Made by a program: the position numbers and the translations under genes
The notes under the pieces: generated by a model
What the model saw: the letters and a program-made list of their open reading frames with translations, nothing else
Told to the model about the DNA's origin: nothing
The model's database searches: none
DNA from: an uncultured Clostridia bacterium
Lineage (GTDB): Bacteria; Bacillota_A; Clostridia; Oscillospirales; Oscillospiraceae
DNA length: 8,883 bases
Assembly (NCBI GenBank): GCA_947166955.1
Contig: CAMVGI010000036.1
Location: 1 to 8,883, forward strand
Direction of reading: 5' to 3'
In this document: piece after piece, positions 1 through 7,922 of the stretch
How positions within the stretch are numbered: position 1 is the stretch's first letter
How the letters are laid out: the number at the start of each line of letters is the position of its first letter

Positions 1-1
1 A

Positions 2-2749
2 TATGCAGTGGCTCCGGATAAAGTCCTGATTGGAATTAACATCCCCATTTCAGAGAGCGCCTCCAATGAAATGAAACTGTCGCAGATCAGAAAAAACGTA
101 AAGATACTTGACGCAGCACATTTTGATAAGAGGACGCTGGAAGCGTTGAAAGCAACGAGCAAAACTGTGGATTTCTTTGGAAAGTGCAAGTTTACAGTGT
201 CGGGGTATCTTGAAATTGACGCATCTTCCGCGCAACCGATTGCGACAGGAAAAGTTGCTGTGAGTTTGGACTTGCCAGAGCTGAGAGGGTCATGGTTTGT
301 TCCCACTACCGGTACTAGTATTACTCTTTCGGCTAGCGCATCCATGGAGTGCAGGGGAAAAGCAATACACAACTTTGGCGATTCTTTGAAAGATTTGACT
401 GGGAACATTTCTGCTGATCCGGGTTTTAAGATTACAGTATTTGCGGGTGAAGGATACTCGGAGATTGTCGCACTTGGCGGCTATGGCAGCGGAAAAGTGA
501 TAGGCGACTGTGTCTTGCTGCCTGCCAGTCAGGCGGGGTTTAAGACCGCAAAGTTAACTGGACAGGTCGGCTTTGCGTACTATTCATTTGGTAAGCGGAA
601 AGAATATCCTCTTGTATCCAAGACTTGGCAGATTATTCCTTGGGAAAACGGCAGGGCTGCCGGCCTCATGTCCTCCGAGGAGCCCTTTGACCCCTATGAC
701 GCCTCGCAGTACTCCCCCGCCGATCTGAGCTACCTCGCCAACGAGTCCGGCTGGCTCAGCGGCGCGGGCGCTTCCCTGATGGAGGCGGAGGCAAGGACGC
801 GGCTCACGCGCCTGCTGGAGGATACCTACCGCGACGCGCGGCCCGTGATGATCGCGTCGGGTGATGCGCTCTATGCCGCGTTCCTCCGCGCCGACGCCAA
901 TACCGGCGCGCATTATGTCGCGGTGACAAAGTACAGCGGCGGCGCATGGGCGACGCCCGTGCGCGTCGACGCCGACGCAATTCTCGACGGCGCGCCCGCG
1001 CTCTGCGCGGACGGCGCGGGCGGCGTCTGGCTCGCCTATCCCAAGACGGTGGCCGGCGCGGACGACAGCCTTTTGAGCTATGCCCAGCATCAGCGTATCG
1101 TCGTTGGACACGTCGGCTCGGACACGCTTGTTTTCACGCAGTCGGCGGAGTTTACGCCTGCCGAGGGCGGCGGTTTCGTCAACTCGCCCGAGCTGGCGCT
1201 GCTCACTGGCGGTCCCACGCTGTTGTGGGCGGACTCCGCCGTGACGGACGACAACAGCGTGCTGCGCCCCGCGTCGAGCCTGCTGCGCTGCGCGACGTAC
1301 AGCGAAAGCAGCTGGAGCGAAGCGCAGACCCTCGGCACGGTAAACAGTCCAATCGTATCTCTTGCGCTCGGCGAGGCGGATGGTGCACCCGCCGTGGCCT
1401 ATACCGTGATCGACGATTCCGGCGAGGAGACGGCGTATCCGCTCTACCGCATGACTTCGACGGGGACCGAAAAGCTCGCCGACAGCGTGACTGGCAAGCT
1501 CCAATGGGCGACGCTGCCCGGAACGGCTGGCGCAGACTTTGTTTGGAACGAGGACGGCAGTCTTGCCTCTTTGAATCACGATTCTGTTGCCGTCGAGGGC
1601 ATGACGCATGAATATGCTATCGTCGGAAACAACATCTATTTCAGCCGCACCTCCGGCAACGGCGCGGACCTTGCGGTGATCCAGTATCACGCCGAGGAGG
1701 GCGGTTACTGGGGTGCGCCCATTCGCCTGACGGACGAGTCGGACGCGGAACAAAGCTCTTACCTTGAAAACCTGCACGGAGCGGCGCTGAATGGTCAGGA
1801 TTATATCTTCGGCATGAACACAAATCCGACCATCACCGAAACAGATGTGATCGACAAAAAGGACCTTGTTTGGTCCGCAATTATGCCAGTGAGCGATCTG
1901 CGGCTTGAGAGCGTCGACTTTGACGCGCCGGGCGCCGGTACCGTCGGTAAGACGGTCACCGCCACGCTGACGGTGACGAACGCGGGCGACCATGTCGTGG
2001 AGACGGTTGCCGTCACAGCGGCGGGCGAGACGGTGAACAAGACGACCGCAATCAAGCCCGGCGAGAGTGCGGAACTGAAAGCGGACTTCATCTGTCCGGA
2101 CAGGCAGACGGATCTTGTCTTTGAAGTGGCGGAGCCGGGGCAGGACGATTACACGCCGGACGACAATTCCGTGACTCGCAGCGTCGCCTGTGCGGATGCG
2201 GCGCTGACGCTTGATCATGTGAGCGTCGGCAAGCTGCGGGAGCTGGAGGCGATCGTTACCAACGAGGGCGTCGAGCCGGCGAGCGGCACGGTGAGCTTTT
2301 ACAACGCCGAAGGCGGACTTTTGGCGGCGCGTACGTTTGAGAACCTTGCGCCCGGTGGGCTCGTCGTGGCGCGCCTGACGGCGGAGGACGCCGCGGAGCT
2401 GTTTGCGCTCGGCGGCGACGTGAGCGCCGAGGTGGTGCTCGACGGCATCGAGGAGGCGCTTTGGAACAACGGCGCGGGCAAGCACATCAGCGAGCCGGAG
2501 ACCTCCGTTGTGCGCGCTGTGATCGAGGGTGAGATGGTCAGCGCGGAGATCTACTGCGCGCAGGAGGAGGGCTGCATCGCCTTCTGCGCCTCATACAACG
2601 TCGAGGGCAAGATGACCGCCATTTCGACCGCATCGGTGGCGAAGGGGCTGAATACGACGCCGCTGACGTGCGCGGCGGACGCGGCACAGGTAAAGATATT
2701 CCTTGTGGACGAAAACCGTGTTCCGCTGTGCACCCCATGGGTCAAATGA
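2..2749 (+). CDS. Large secreted/surface protein with CARDB-like modules (5' end outside window)
   Basis: The frame is open to the window edge (Y-A-V-A-P-D before the GTG at 8), so I treat it as a partial gene lacking its N-terminus and signal peptide; a GTG start at 8 has no visible ribosome binding site. Visible regions: a beta-rich domain (nt 100-640); a long stretch of repeated short strands such as ALYAAFLR, GGVWLAYPK, GPTLLWADS and PAVAYTVID (nt 830-1880), which reads like a beta-propeller; a CARDB-like Ig module (nt 1890-2175, VTATLTVTNAGDHVVETV then a TPDDNS turn); a second CARDB-like module (nt 2210-2480, ELEAIVTNEGVEPASGTVSFY); and a ~70-residue C-terminal domain (nt 2540-2749, EGKM...QVKIFLVDENRVPL). 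CARDB modules are known adhesion-type folds of exported proteins. No catalytic motif or cell-wall anchor is seen, so the function is unknown. It is probably first in an operon with the ligase gene downstream. GC content jumps near nt 645. Confidence 0.8.
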   Translation, partial: YAVAPDKVLIGINIPISESASNEMKLSQIRKNVKILDAAHFDKRTLEALKATSKTVDFFGKCKFTVSGYLEIDASSAQPIATGKVAVSLDLPELRGSWFVPTTGTSITLSASASMECRGKAIHNFGDSLKDLTGNISADPGFKITVFAGEGYSEIVALGGYGSGKVIGDCVLLPASQAGFKTAKLTGQVGFAYYSFGKRKEYPLVSKTWQIIPWENGRAAGLMSSEEPFDPYDASQYSPADLSYLANESGWLSGAGASLMEAEARTRLTRLLEDTYRDARPVMIASGDALYAAFLRADANTGAHYVAVTKYSGGAWATPVRVDADAILDGAPALCADGAGGVWLAYPKTVAGADDSLLSYAQHQRIVVGHVGSDTLVFTQSAEFTPAEGGGFVNSPELALLTGGPTLLWADSAVTDDNSVLRPASSLLRCATYSESSWSEAQTLGTVNSPIVSLALGEADGAPAVAYTVIDDSGEETAYPLYRMTSTGTEKLADSVTGKLQWATLPGTAGADFVWNEDGSLASLNHDSVAVEGMTHEYAIVGNNIYFSRTSGNGADLAVIQYHAEEGGYWGAPIRLTDESDAEQSSYLENLHGAALNGQDYIFGMNTNPTITETDVIDKKDLVWSAIMPVSDLRLESVDFDAPGAGTVGKTVTATLTVTNAGDHVVETVAVTAAGETVNKTTAIKPGESAELKADFICPDRQTDLVFEVAEPGQDDYTPDDNSVTRSVACADAALTLDHVSVGKLRELEAIVTNEGVEPASGTVSFYNAEGGLLAARTFENLAPGGLVVARLTAEDAAELFALGGDVSAEVVLDGIEEALWNNGAGKHISEPETSVVRAVIEGEMVSAEIYCAQEEGCIAFCASYNVEGKMTAISTASVAKGLNTTPLTCAADAAQVKIFLVDENRVPLCTPWVK

Positions 2750-2792
2750 AAAACGACCGTAAATCTAACTCTGTGGACGTCATATAGCACAG

Positions 2793-2816
2793 GGGCTCGG
2801 CGAAAGTGCCGAGCCC
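2793..2816 (+). other. GC-rich hairpin between the secreted-protein and ligase genes
   Basis: A perfect 9-bp stem GGGCTCGGC/GCCGAGCCC encloses the loop GAAAGT. The right arm is followed by GTAAGACC, not a T-tract, so it is not a standard intrinsic terminator. It could be an mRNA-stabilising or processing structure, or a weak attenuator that lowers expression of the downstream ligase relative to the secreted protein. The stem is read directly; its role is inference. Confidence 0.5.
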
Positions 2817-2865
2817 GTAAGACCTGCTAAAAAATGCTTATGGATCGTATCGGAGGAAGCAATCT

Positions 2866-4236
2866 ATGCAGCGGAAAGCAGAAAGCGGGAATAGGATTCT
2901 TTTCTTGCTGACCTCTGTTTATCTTGTTATCATTCTTTTTATTTACCTTCTATATCCGGGCTTTGGCGGCTATCAAGTCATCACCGCGCAAAAATGGAAC
3001 GCATATTTGCTGATAACGGGCGTGTATGTTTTAGCTATGGTTGTGCTTCGTTTGGAGCTAACAGCCGTCGGTGCAGAAAAAGCACCGACGCCTAGAAAAG
3101 TCTGGCGTTCTTTTGACTTGCCGCAGAAACTAGTACTGCTATACTTGTGTGCTACTGCGCTTTCGGCATTTTGCTCTGATTATCGCGTCGTTTCACTCTG
3201 GGGGAGCAAACGATGTGAAGGACTTGCTGCAATCACTCTTTATTGCATGAGCTTTTTGCTGATCTCCGCCTATTTGCAGCCCCAAAAGTGGATGCTGTGG
3301 TTGTTTGCCGCCGCAATCAGCATCAACTGCATGCTTTGCCTCGTCCAGTTTGCGGGCTATAACCCGCTCAACCTGTATCCGGAGGGAATGAACTATTACG
3401 GGGCGAACAAACAGTATGCCGGTGAATTTCTGGGGACCAGCGGAAACGTTGATATTCTCTCGGCAGTTTTGAGTCTTTCGATTCCAGCATTTTGGACTGC
3501 GATCATTCGGTTGAAAGATAAGCTACGATGGCTTTTTCTGATTCCGCTGGCGCTTTGCCTCGTCGTTCTGTTTAAAGCATTTGTGGCGGGGGGCATTCTG
3601 GGAGTTGCCGGGGCGATCGTGTTGTCGATCCCAGTGATGCTGGATGGTGAAACTACACGCAAGCGGGCACTGTTCAGTGTTATTTGCCTCCTGATTGTCG
3701 CCCTGGCGTGTGTTTATCTCTTTGGCGACAGGATGGGTGGCTTCCTCTACGAAGCTTCCGAACTTCTACACGGGCGCTGGAATGACAATTTCGGCTCCGG
3801 GCGACTGTATATCTGGCGTAACGTAATTCAGCTTGTACCGCAACACCCATTCTTAGGCGGCGGACCAGATACGCTCGGCTTGCGGACGGATGCCGCATTT
3901 GAACGATACGACGAATCTCTCGGTATCTTGATCCACAGCGCTATAGATGCTGCGCATAATGAATATCTGAACATTTTGGTGAATCAGGGTATTATCGCGC
4001 TGCTGCTATATCTGGCGGCGCTGGGTGTTTCGGCGGTCAAGTGGATCCGCACCGCTGCGGAAGACTCCGTGGCGGCAATTTGCGGGTGTGCGATCCTTGG
4101 CTACTGCATCCAGGCATTCTTCGGCATCAGTTCTCCCATTTCAACGCCATATCTTTGGCTTGCACTTGCAGCTTTAAATCGGAATCATAACTTAGCGGAA
4201 CCATTTCATGTTGAGAAAGAAGGACACAAAAAATGA
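2866..4236 (+). CDS. O-antigen ligase / Wzy-type polymerase family membrane protein
   Basis: Predicted 456-residue polytopic protein with about 11 hydrophobic segments (for example residues 11-30, 44-62, 87-103, 120-136, 142-162, 196-214, 222-258, 268-286, 372-391, 401-419, 424-437). A large hydrophilic loop lies at residues 287-370, the position of the external catalytic loop of WaaL/Wzy/PglL-like enzymes. Family-like motifs are LWGSKRCEGL (111-120), EFLGTSGNVDILSA (187-200), GSGRLYIWRN...HPFLGGGPDTLG (310-338) and AHNEYLNILVNQG (363-375, with a His in the loop). Such enzymes join or polymerise undecaprenyl-linked glycans on the outer face of the membrane, and some relatives transfer glycans to proteins. 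A Gram-positive host has no LPS, so a cell-wall polysaccharide or secreted protein is the likelier acceptor. A strong GGAGGA lies 8 nt before the ATG. The end overlaps the next gene by ATGA, implying translational coupling. Substrate unknown. Confidence 0.85.
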   Translation: MQRKAESGNRILFLLTSVYLVIILFIYLLYPGFGGYQVITAQKWNAYLLITGVYVLAMVVLRLELTAVGAEKAPTPRKVWRSFDLPQKLVLLYLCATALSAFCSDYRVVSLWGSKRCEGLAAITLYCMSFLLISAYLQPQKWMLWLFAAAISINCMLCLVQFAGYNPLNLYPEGMNYYGANKQYAGEFLGTSGNVDILSAVLSLSIPAFWTAIIRLKDKLRWLFLIPLALCLVVLFKAFVAGGILGVAGAIVLSIPVMLDGETTRKRALFSVICLLIVALACVYLFGDRMGGFLYEASELLHGRWNDNFGSGRLYIWRNVIQLVPQHPFLGGGPDTLGLRTDAAFERYDESLGILIHSAIDAAHNEYLNILVNQGIIALLLYLAALGVSAVKWIRTAAEDSVAAICGCAILGYCIQAFFGISSPISTPYLWLALAALNRNHNLAEPFHVEKEGHKK

Positions 4237-4913
4237 ACAAAGCATCTTACAGGATCGTTTGCTTGAATCTCGCGCTTCTTTTCTTGCTGTCCTTTTCTGT
4301 TCCGGTATACGCCAAAGAACCCGGCGAACCGGAGTCGCCCATTCAAAATGAAGAAGCTCTCGAAGCGCCTGAATGGGCGTTCGCTGGAGATGATTATTCT
4401 GCAGCGCGTGAGCTGGCAGAGCGGAATGTTTTGGAAGAGAAGGAAAACAATCCCGAGGAAGCCATCGAAGACTCACTTAGCGATGCTACTGATGACGATC
4501 AGGAATTCCTCCCCGTCCTACTTTCGTCTTCCGAACCGACGAGAGACGGGAGTGGCTCGGCTTATTTGATTAGTGTCGGAAACACCAGATTTCTTTCTAA
4601 CGAGGTGCGTTCAGGATCAGGATGGTCTTATGCAGACGGGAAACTGAACCTGAACAATTATAACAGTTCCTGCATTTCCGCAAGCGGCGATTTGACCATT
4701 TACTCAAATGGTTCAGTAACGATACAAGGATCATCGGGTTCCTACGGCTCTGCTGGGATTGCAGCTGGCGGGTTGGATGTTATCGTCGAAAGTGGATCGC
4801 TTCGCGTGACAGGAGGTAGCGGAACGATTTCAGGCGGAGATGCCATTTCTGCGAACTCCCTTTTTTTCTCTATATGGAGGAACTGCGACCTTAACAGGCG
4901 GAAGTGCAAGTAG
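4233..4913 (+). CDS. Secreted repeat protein, N-terminal part (frameshifted from the C-terminal part)
   Basis: The ATG overlaps the ligase stop (ATGA), with AAGGA about 9 nt upstream. Residues 1-27 are a clear signal peptide ending VPVYA before KEP. Residues 28-95 form an acidic, Glu/Asp-rich linker. From about residue 108 the sequence (YLISVGNTRF...WSYADGKLNLNNYNS...SASGDLTIYSNGSVTI...GLDVIVESGSLRVTGG) resembles the beta-helix-like carbohydrate-binding domain often annotated in clostridial adhesins (Cthe_2159-like); this assignment is from memory of the pattern. After residue ~209 the frame leaves the coding sense at a T7 run and ends 17 codons later. Removing one T restores a single 713-residue protein continuing to 6375. 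The pieces are probably one gene: frameshifted, phase-variable or carrying a sequencing error. Confidence 0.75.
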   Translation: MNKASYRIVCLNLALLFLLSFSVPVYAKEPGEPESPIQNEEALEAPEWAFAGDDYSAARELAERNVLEEKENNPEEAIEDSLSDATDDDQEFLPVLLSSSEPTRDGSGSAYLISVGNTRFLSNEVRSGSGWSYADGKLNLNNYNSSCISASGDLTIYSNGSVTIQGSSGSYGSAGIAAGGLDVIVESGSLRVTGGSGTISGGDAISANSLFFSIWRNCDLNRRKCK

Positions 4914-6375
4914 TGGGACTTCTGGGGGACATGGAGTTAATGCGGGTTACGTATATGCATTTGGATTGTCCAACTCAGGGACTCGTCTGACTTCAAATGG
5001 CGGAGCTGCATCAACCGCTTCATCGGGTGCGATAGCGGGATGTGGTATTTATGCAGGAACGGTATATATTGGAACGGATGCCAGCCTGAGAGGCGGAAAC
5101 GGATACAGCGCCGCGCCCGCAATATTCTTTATGGGCAATTGCGAAATAGGCTGTGTGAATGCAACGCTATATGGGGGAAGGAATGGGTCAAACGCCTACG
5201 CAAACCCTGTACAATTCAGTAGCAATTCTTCACAGAAGTGGTATTACCATCAGCATACTACTCTTGAAGATTACAGCACATATATCAAAATCACTATCAA
5301 CCGGTATTTACTTAGGCTTCTTGGTAACGGCGGCACGTTTGGCTACGCAACATTTACAGACTTGCAAGACTATTATCCAGCTTCATATAGGCTTGCAGAC
5401 TATATCTTTACGCAATATGGCTATACACAAGTTGCGTGGACAGATGCCTCAGGGGATTTGGTTCCTTTGGATGCGTACTATACTCCTTACGGAAATACAT
5501 ATCTTAGAGCCACTTGGACTGATACCATATCCGGGGACATCTTGATCAATGGATTGAGCGGGAAACTCCCGAATGGAATGCTCTGGCATCGGTATCGAAA
5601 TACTTCATCGGTGACGCTCCCGTCAAGCTTAATTTATGGGCAAGAATCAGTAAACTTGGTCGGTTGGCATACCTCTCCGACGGTTAGCGAAGACACAAAC
5701 GGTGTAATGAGCGGAACATGGTATTATGGCGGAAGTGCTGTCAAAGCCAATGGTTCCGCTCCGACGATTCTTTATGCGACCAATAACAGAGTAGGCAGCT
5801 ACATTGTATATCACCCGACTAAAGGTACCGTGACGGCAGGCGGAGACATGATCGTTCAGCATGAGTATAAAGCATCTTTTACCGACCTTGAACTCTATCT
5901 CGCTGATGGAACCGACTACTTAACAGCGCCGGAAGGATATTGCTTTGCCGGCTGGTCTGACAATGTCACTGGAGCCGCAAGGTATTCTGCTGGAGATACG
6001 GTTACCGTTTCGGAAGGAAGTCCGTTACAGCTATACGCTATTTGGAAGCCCGTTGAATATCAGTACACCGTTTCCGGCTGTATGGCTTGGGTTGACCCCA
6101 TTTCAAAGTCCATAACACTGGAAGTGGAGGAATCGTGGTATAATCAGCGAACGCCTCAAACTCTAATAGGAGCGCTGTATGATAGTAGCGGCAAAATGCT
6201 AAGTTGCGTTGTAAACTCTGCAGGCTCCTTTGCTCAGAACAGCACCATTACACTCAGGTATTCCGGAACGGAACTGCCAAAGGTCAAGGTTTTCGCCCTC
6301 AGTTCCAGCACCGCTCCGACGGGAACGAATATAGAAATCGACCTTCCGCACATGACGCCTTCCGGTACCCGTTAA
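4840..6375 (+). CDS. Secreted repeat protein, C-terminal part with InlB/Flg_new-like repeats
   Basis: The ATG at 4840 lies in the region where the upstream frame is still in good sense, and no ribosome binding site is evident. This is best read as the continuation of the gene starting at 4233, entering this frame at about 4868. Order in the 511-residue frame: Gly/Ser/Ala-rich beta-helix-like repeats (residues 11-115, LYGGTATLTGGSASSGTSGG...); three beta-grasp-like InlB B-repeat/Flg_new-like units, with typical ends GNTYLRATW (near 225), NLVGWHTSP...APTILYA (270-312) and CFAGWSDNVTG...YSAGDTVTVS...LQLYAIWKP (365-403); and a C-terminal domain (about 410-511, ALYDSSGKMLS...KVKVFAL) similar in pattern to the end of the protein at 2-2749. 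No LPXTG, SLH or choline-binding anchor is seen. Likely an exported surface or matrix protein. Exact role unknown. Confidence 0.75.
   Translation: MPFLRTPFFSLYGGTATLTGGSASSGTSGGHGVNAGYVYAFGLSNSGTRLTSNGGAASTASSGAIAGCGIYAGTVYIGTDASLRGGNGYSAAPAIFFMGNCEIGCVNATLYGGRNGSNAYANPVQFSSNSSQKWYYHQHTTLEDYSTYIKITINRYLLRLLGNGGTFGYATFTDLQDYYPASYRLADYIFTQYGYTQVAWTDASGDLVPLDAYYTPYGNTYLRATWTDTISGDILINGLSGKLPNGMLWHRYRNTSSVTLPSSLIYGQESVNLVGWHTSPTVSEDTNGVMSGTWYYGGSAVKANGSAPTILYATNNRVGSYIVYHPTKGTVTAGGDMIVQHEYKASFTDLELYLADGTDYLTAPEGYCFAGWSDNVTGAARYSAGDTVTVSEGSPLQLYAIWKPVEYQYTVSGCMAWVDPISKSITLEVEESWYNQRTPQTLIGALYDSSGKMLSCVVNSAGSFAQNSTITLRYSGTELPKVKVFALSSSTAPTGTNIEIDLPHMTPSGTR
4861..4867 (+). other. T7 homopolymer at the frameshift point
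   Basis: Seven Ts follow CCC. With seven Ts the frame reads NSLFFSIWRN and soon stops. With six it reads NSLFSLYGGTATLTGG and joins the long downstream frame, keeping the Gly/Ser-rich repeat pattern on both sides. The needed correction is one base fewer (a +1 shift), which does not fit the usual -1 slippery heptamer mechanism. Replication slippage (phase variation), a fixed mutation or an assembly error all remain possible. Confidence 0.75.
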
Positions 6376-6617
6376 ATTATCACGCATTTCGGTGTCTAGA
6401 ATCGCGCTGTAGGCGATATCATGCATATATATTTGCCAATCCGCCGTGTTAGTTTGGAAAGGTAGTTGCGCAATGGCGAAACGTCATATTAGGCATAATT
6501 GCGCAGTACAGCTTTTTGACAGCGGAAAGATTACCGAATCGAAAGTGTGACAAAGTAATCTGCGTTGAGTAGGTTTACAGCCGAATCAGTCTGGCGATGC
6601 CAAGGTATATTTTACGC
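6376..6617. other. Intergenic region between convergent genes
   Basis: This 242-bp gap separates the + strand surface operon from the - strand regulator/nucleotidyltransferase pair. I see no good U-tracted terminator for either side. Three inverted repeats are present: ATCGC/GCGAT (6401-6405 with 6412-6416), TGCGCAAT/ATTGCGCA (6467-6474 with 6498-6505), and AGATTAC/GTAATCT (6528-6534 with 6555-6561). A 25-codon + strand reading frame at 6473-6550 (MAKRHIRHN...) has GGAAAGG about 10 nt upstream, but its length and lack of a recognisable match make it weak. The transition from surface operon to possible mobile cargo may lie here. Confidence 0.4.
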
Positions 6618-7343
6618 TTACGATGGATCCTGTTTCCTGCGCTTCAACGCGGCTATGATTTCGTTGACGTTGCTTTCATTGGTCACGCCGGGATACTTTT
6701 CCTCAAACTCGATCAGCCCAGCCTTTGCCTCGTGCTCGCTTGCCGTAACCTCCGCGTACTGTGTCGCGAAGTTTCTGCGCATCATGGCGTTTTCAATGAA
6801 ATCCCGGGAGCTTTCCGGCAGGACAGACCACTCGCCATAGAGATTCTTAACGGCGGTCTGAATACGCTCCATCGTAATCGGCTCGTCCTTCTTCTCATGC
6901 TCGGCCAAAACGCCAAGAACGTCGGAAAGGTCGTTCTTGTACTGCCTGCCGGAGCGGAGCTTCATGGCGATCAGGTATTCCGCCGTGATCGTGCGAACCT
7001 CCAGAACGCCGTAAAATGTCTTGTAGTACACAGAATACGCCGCAAGCTTCGGCGTATAGGACTCCGTCTGCATAAAGTCTGCGTTGAGCCAGCCGTTTGG
7101 AAGCCCATTGCGGTCTCCGACCCGGTTTGCCGCGTCCTTCATACTGGAGGCTGCCTGAATGACTGCGTCAACGTCCGTCGTCATATTGCGGAATCCGTAG
7201 TTTGCCAAAACCGCCGCGCCGCCGATCAGGATCAGCTCCGCCGGCATACTTTTGCCGACCAGCTTGCGGTATTCCTTTGCTGTTTCTTTCAGATAAGTGT
7301 CCAGATTGTCCTTCGTCAGGAACGTCTTTTGCTCAGACGACAT
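6618..7343 (-). CDS. Nucleotidyltransferase, DUF6036/AbiEii-like; putative toxin of a TA/abortive-infection pair
   Basis: The product is 241 residues. I start it at the ATG at 7343 (MSSEQKTFLT), preceded by GAGGTG 4 nt upstream and overlapping the stop of the upstream regulator by 11 bp; the frame is open further upstream but there reads as out-of-frame regulator sequence. Residues 36-62 (ELILIGGAAVLANYGF then TTDVDAVI) carry the GG and TxDxD signature of the nucleotidyltransferase fold, with Asp57 and Asp59 as candidate metal ligands. Residues 122-142 (EYLIAMKLRSGRQYKNDLSDV) match the K...R...D..D pattern seen in AbiEii/DUF6036 proteins. Known relatives (AbiEii, MenT) act as toxins by transferring nucleotides, in MenT onto tRNA. 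Whether this protein is toxic is inference from fold and from pairing with a DNA-binding partner. It could instead be an orphan nucleotidyltransferase. Confidence 0.8.
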   Translation of the reverse strand: MSSEQKTFLTKDNLDTYLKETAKEYRKLVGKSMPAELILIGGAAVLANYGFRNMTTDVDAVIQAASSMKDAANRVGDRNGLPNGWLNADFMQTESYTPKLAAYSVYYKTFYGVLEVRTITAEYLIAMKLRSGRQYKNDLSDVLGVLAEHEKKDEPITMERIQTAVKNLYGEWSVLPESSRDFIENAMMRRNFATQYAEVTASEHEAKAGLIEFEEKYPGVTNESNVNEIIAALKRRKQDPS

Positions 7344-7902
7344 TCCGCACCTCACATTCCACAATGTTGAAGCGTTTGAACTCCGGAATTGCTGCCGCAA
7401 GAGAGTTCTTCTTCGCTGTGTCGCTCCCAGCCGCCGCACACATCGCCAACACGCTTGACGGATAGATTGGCTTTGCCAGCCTGCATTGGCGCAAATCATT
7501 ATAGTCGCTGCACAGCGGCACGTCGTTTTCCCGGCTGATATAGTCCAGCATGGCAAGCAGATACAGGCTTTCGGGATACCATTTCCGTTCATAGTAAGAG
7601 CGGATATTGCGTTTTTCCAATGTATCGACGATGAAACCGACGTCGCCAAGCGCCTTGACCCGATGGCAGATCTCGCTTTTGAACAACTCGAAATCTGCGC
7701 GTTCTGTCATATCATCCGAAAGCAGGTCTTCCATTGTGACGTCCAGCGCCTTGGCAAGACGATACACGGTCTCGGCACTGCACTTTTTCAGCTCGGCCTT
7801 TCCGCTGCAAATATCGCTGAGCGTCGTATAGGGTACGGTACTGAGCATGGAGAGACGATATTTCGTCAGTTTCTTTTGCTCCATAAGGGCATTAAGCGGC
7901 AT
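7333..7902 (-). CDS. XRE-family HTH regulator with C-terminal partner-type domain; putative antitoxin
   Basis: The product is 189 residues. The start is fixed at the ATG at 7902 (MPLNALMEQKK) by the SD AGAAGGTGA (7908-7916), 5 nt upstream, and by the promoter just above it. The longer in-frame starts at 7998 and 7929 (MSIGKK) fall upstream of or inside the promoter -10 box, so they cannot be used from this transcript. Residues ~5-62 form an XRE/Cro helix-turn-helix (LTKYRLSMLSTVPYTTLSDI...SAETVYRLAKALDVTMEDLL). Residues ~70-189 form a helical domain (VDTLEKRNIRSYYERKWYPESLYLLAMLDY...) that I do not recognise by name; it is a candidate partner-binding part. The gene overlaps the nucleotidyltransferase by 11 bp, so the two are translationally coupled. 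It probably binds the palindrome over its own promoter and represses the pair. The antitoxin role is inference. Confidence 0.82.
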   Translation of the reverse strand: MPLNALMEQKKLTKYRLSMLSTVPYTTLSDICSGKAELKKCSAETVYRLAKALDVTMEDLLSDDMTERADFELFKSEICHRVKALGDVGFIVDTLEKRNIRSYYERKWYPESLYLLAMLDYISRENDVPLCSDYNDLRQCRLAKPIYPSSVLAMCAAAGSDTAKKNSLAAAIPEFKRFNIVECEVRNVV

Positions 7903-7922
7903 GGCTTTCACCTTCTTTCCGA

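Noticed and set aside
584..2485. 633-codon open frame on the minus strand
   Set aside because: It is opposite the GC-rich secreted-protein gene, is rich in Arg/His/Ala with no domain sense, and has no ribosome binding site. It is a typical antisense shadow.
4855..4870. Programmed -1 ribosomal frameshift at the T7 run
   Set aside because: The change of frame needed is +1 (or -2), and no stimulatory downstream structure is apparent, so the standard -1 mechanism does not fit.
6597..7370. 257-codon + strand frame over the nucleotidyltransferase
   Set aside because: The minus strand carries clear nucleotidyltransferase motifs; the + strand reading is Arg/Leu-rich nonsense.
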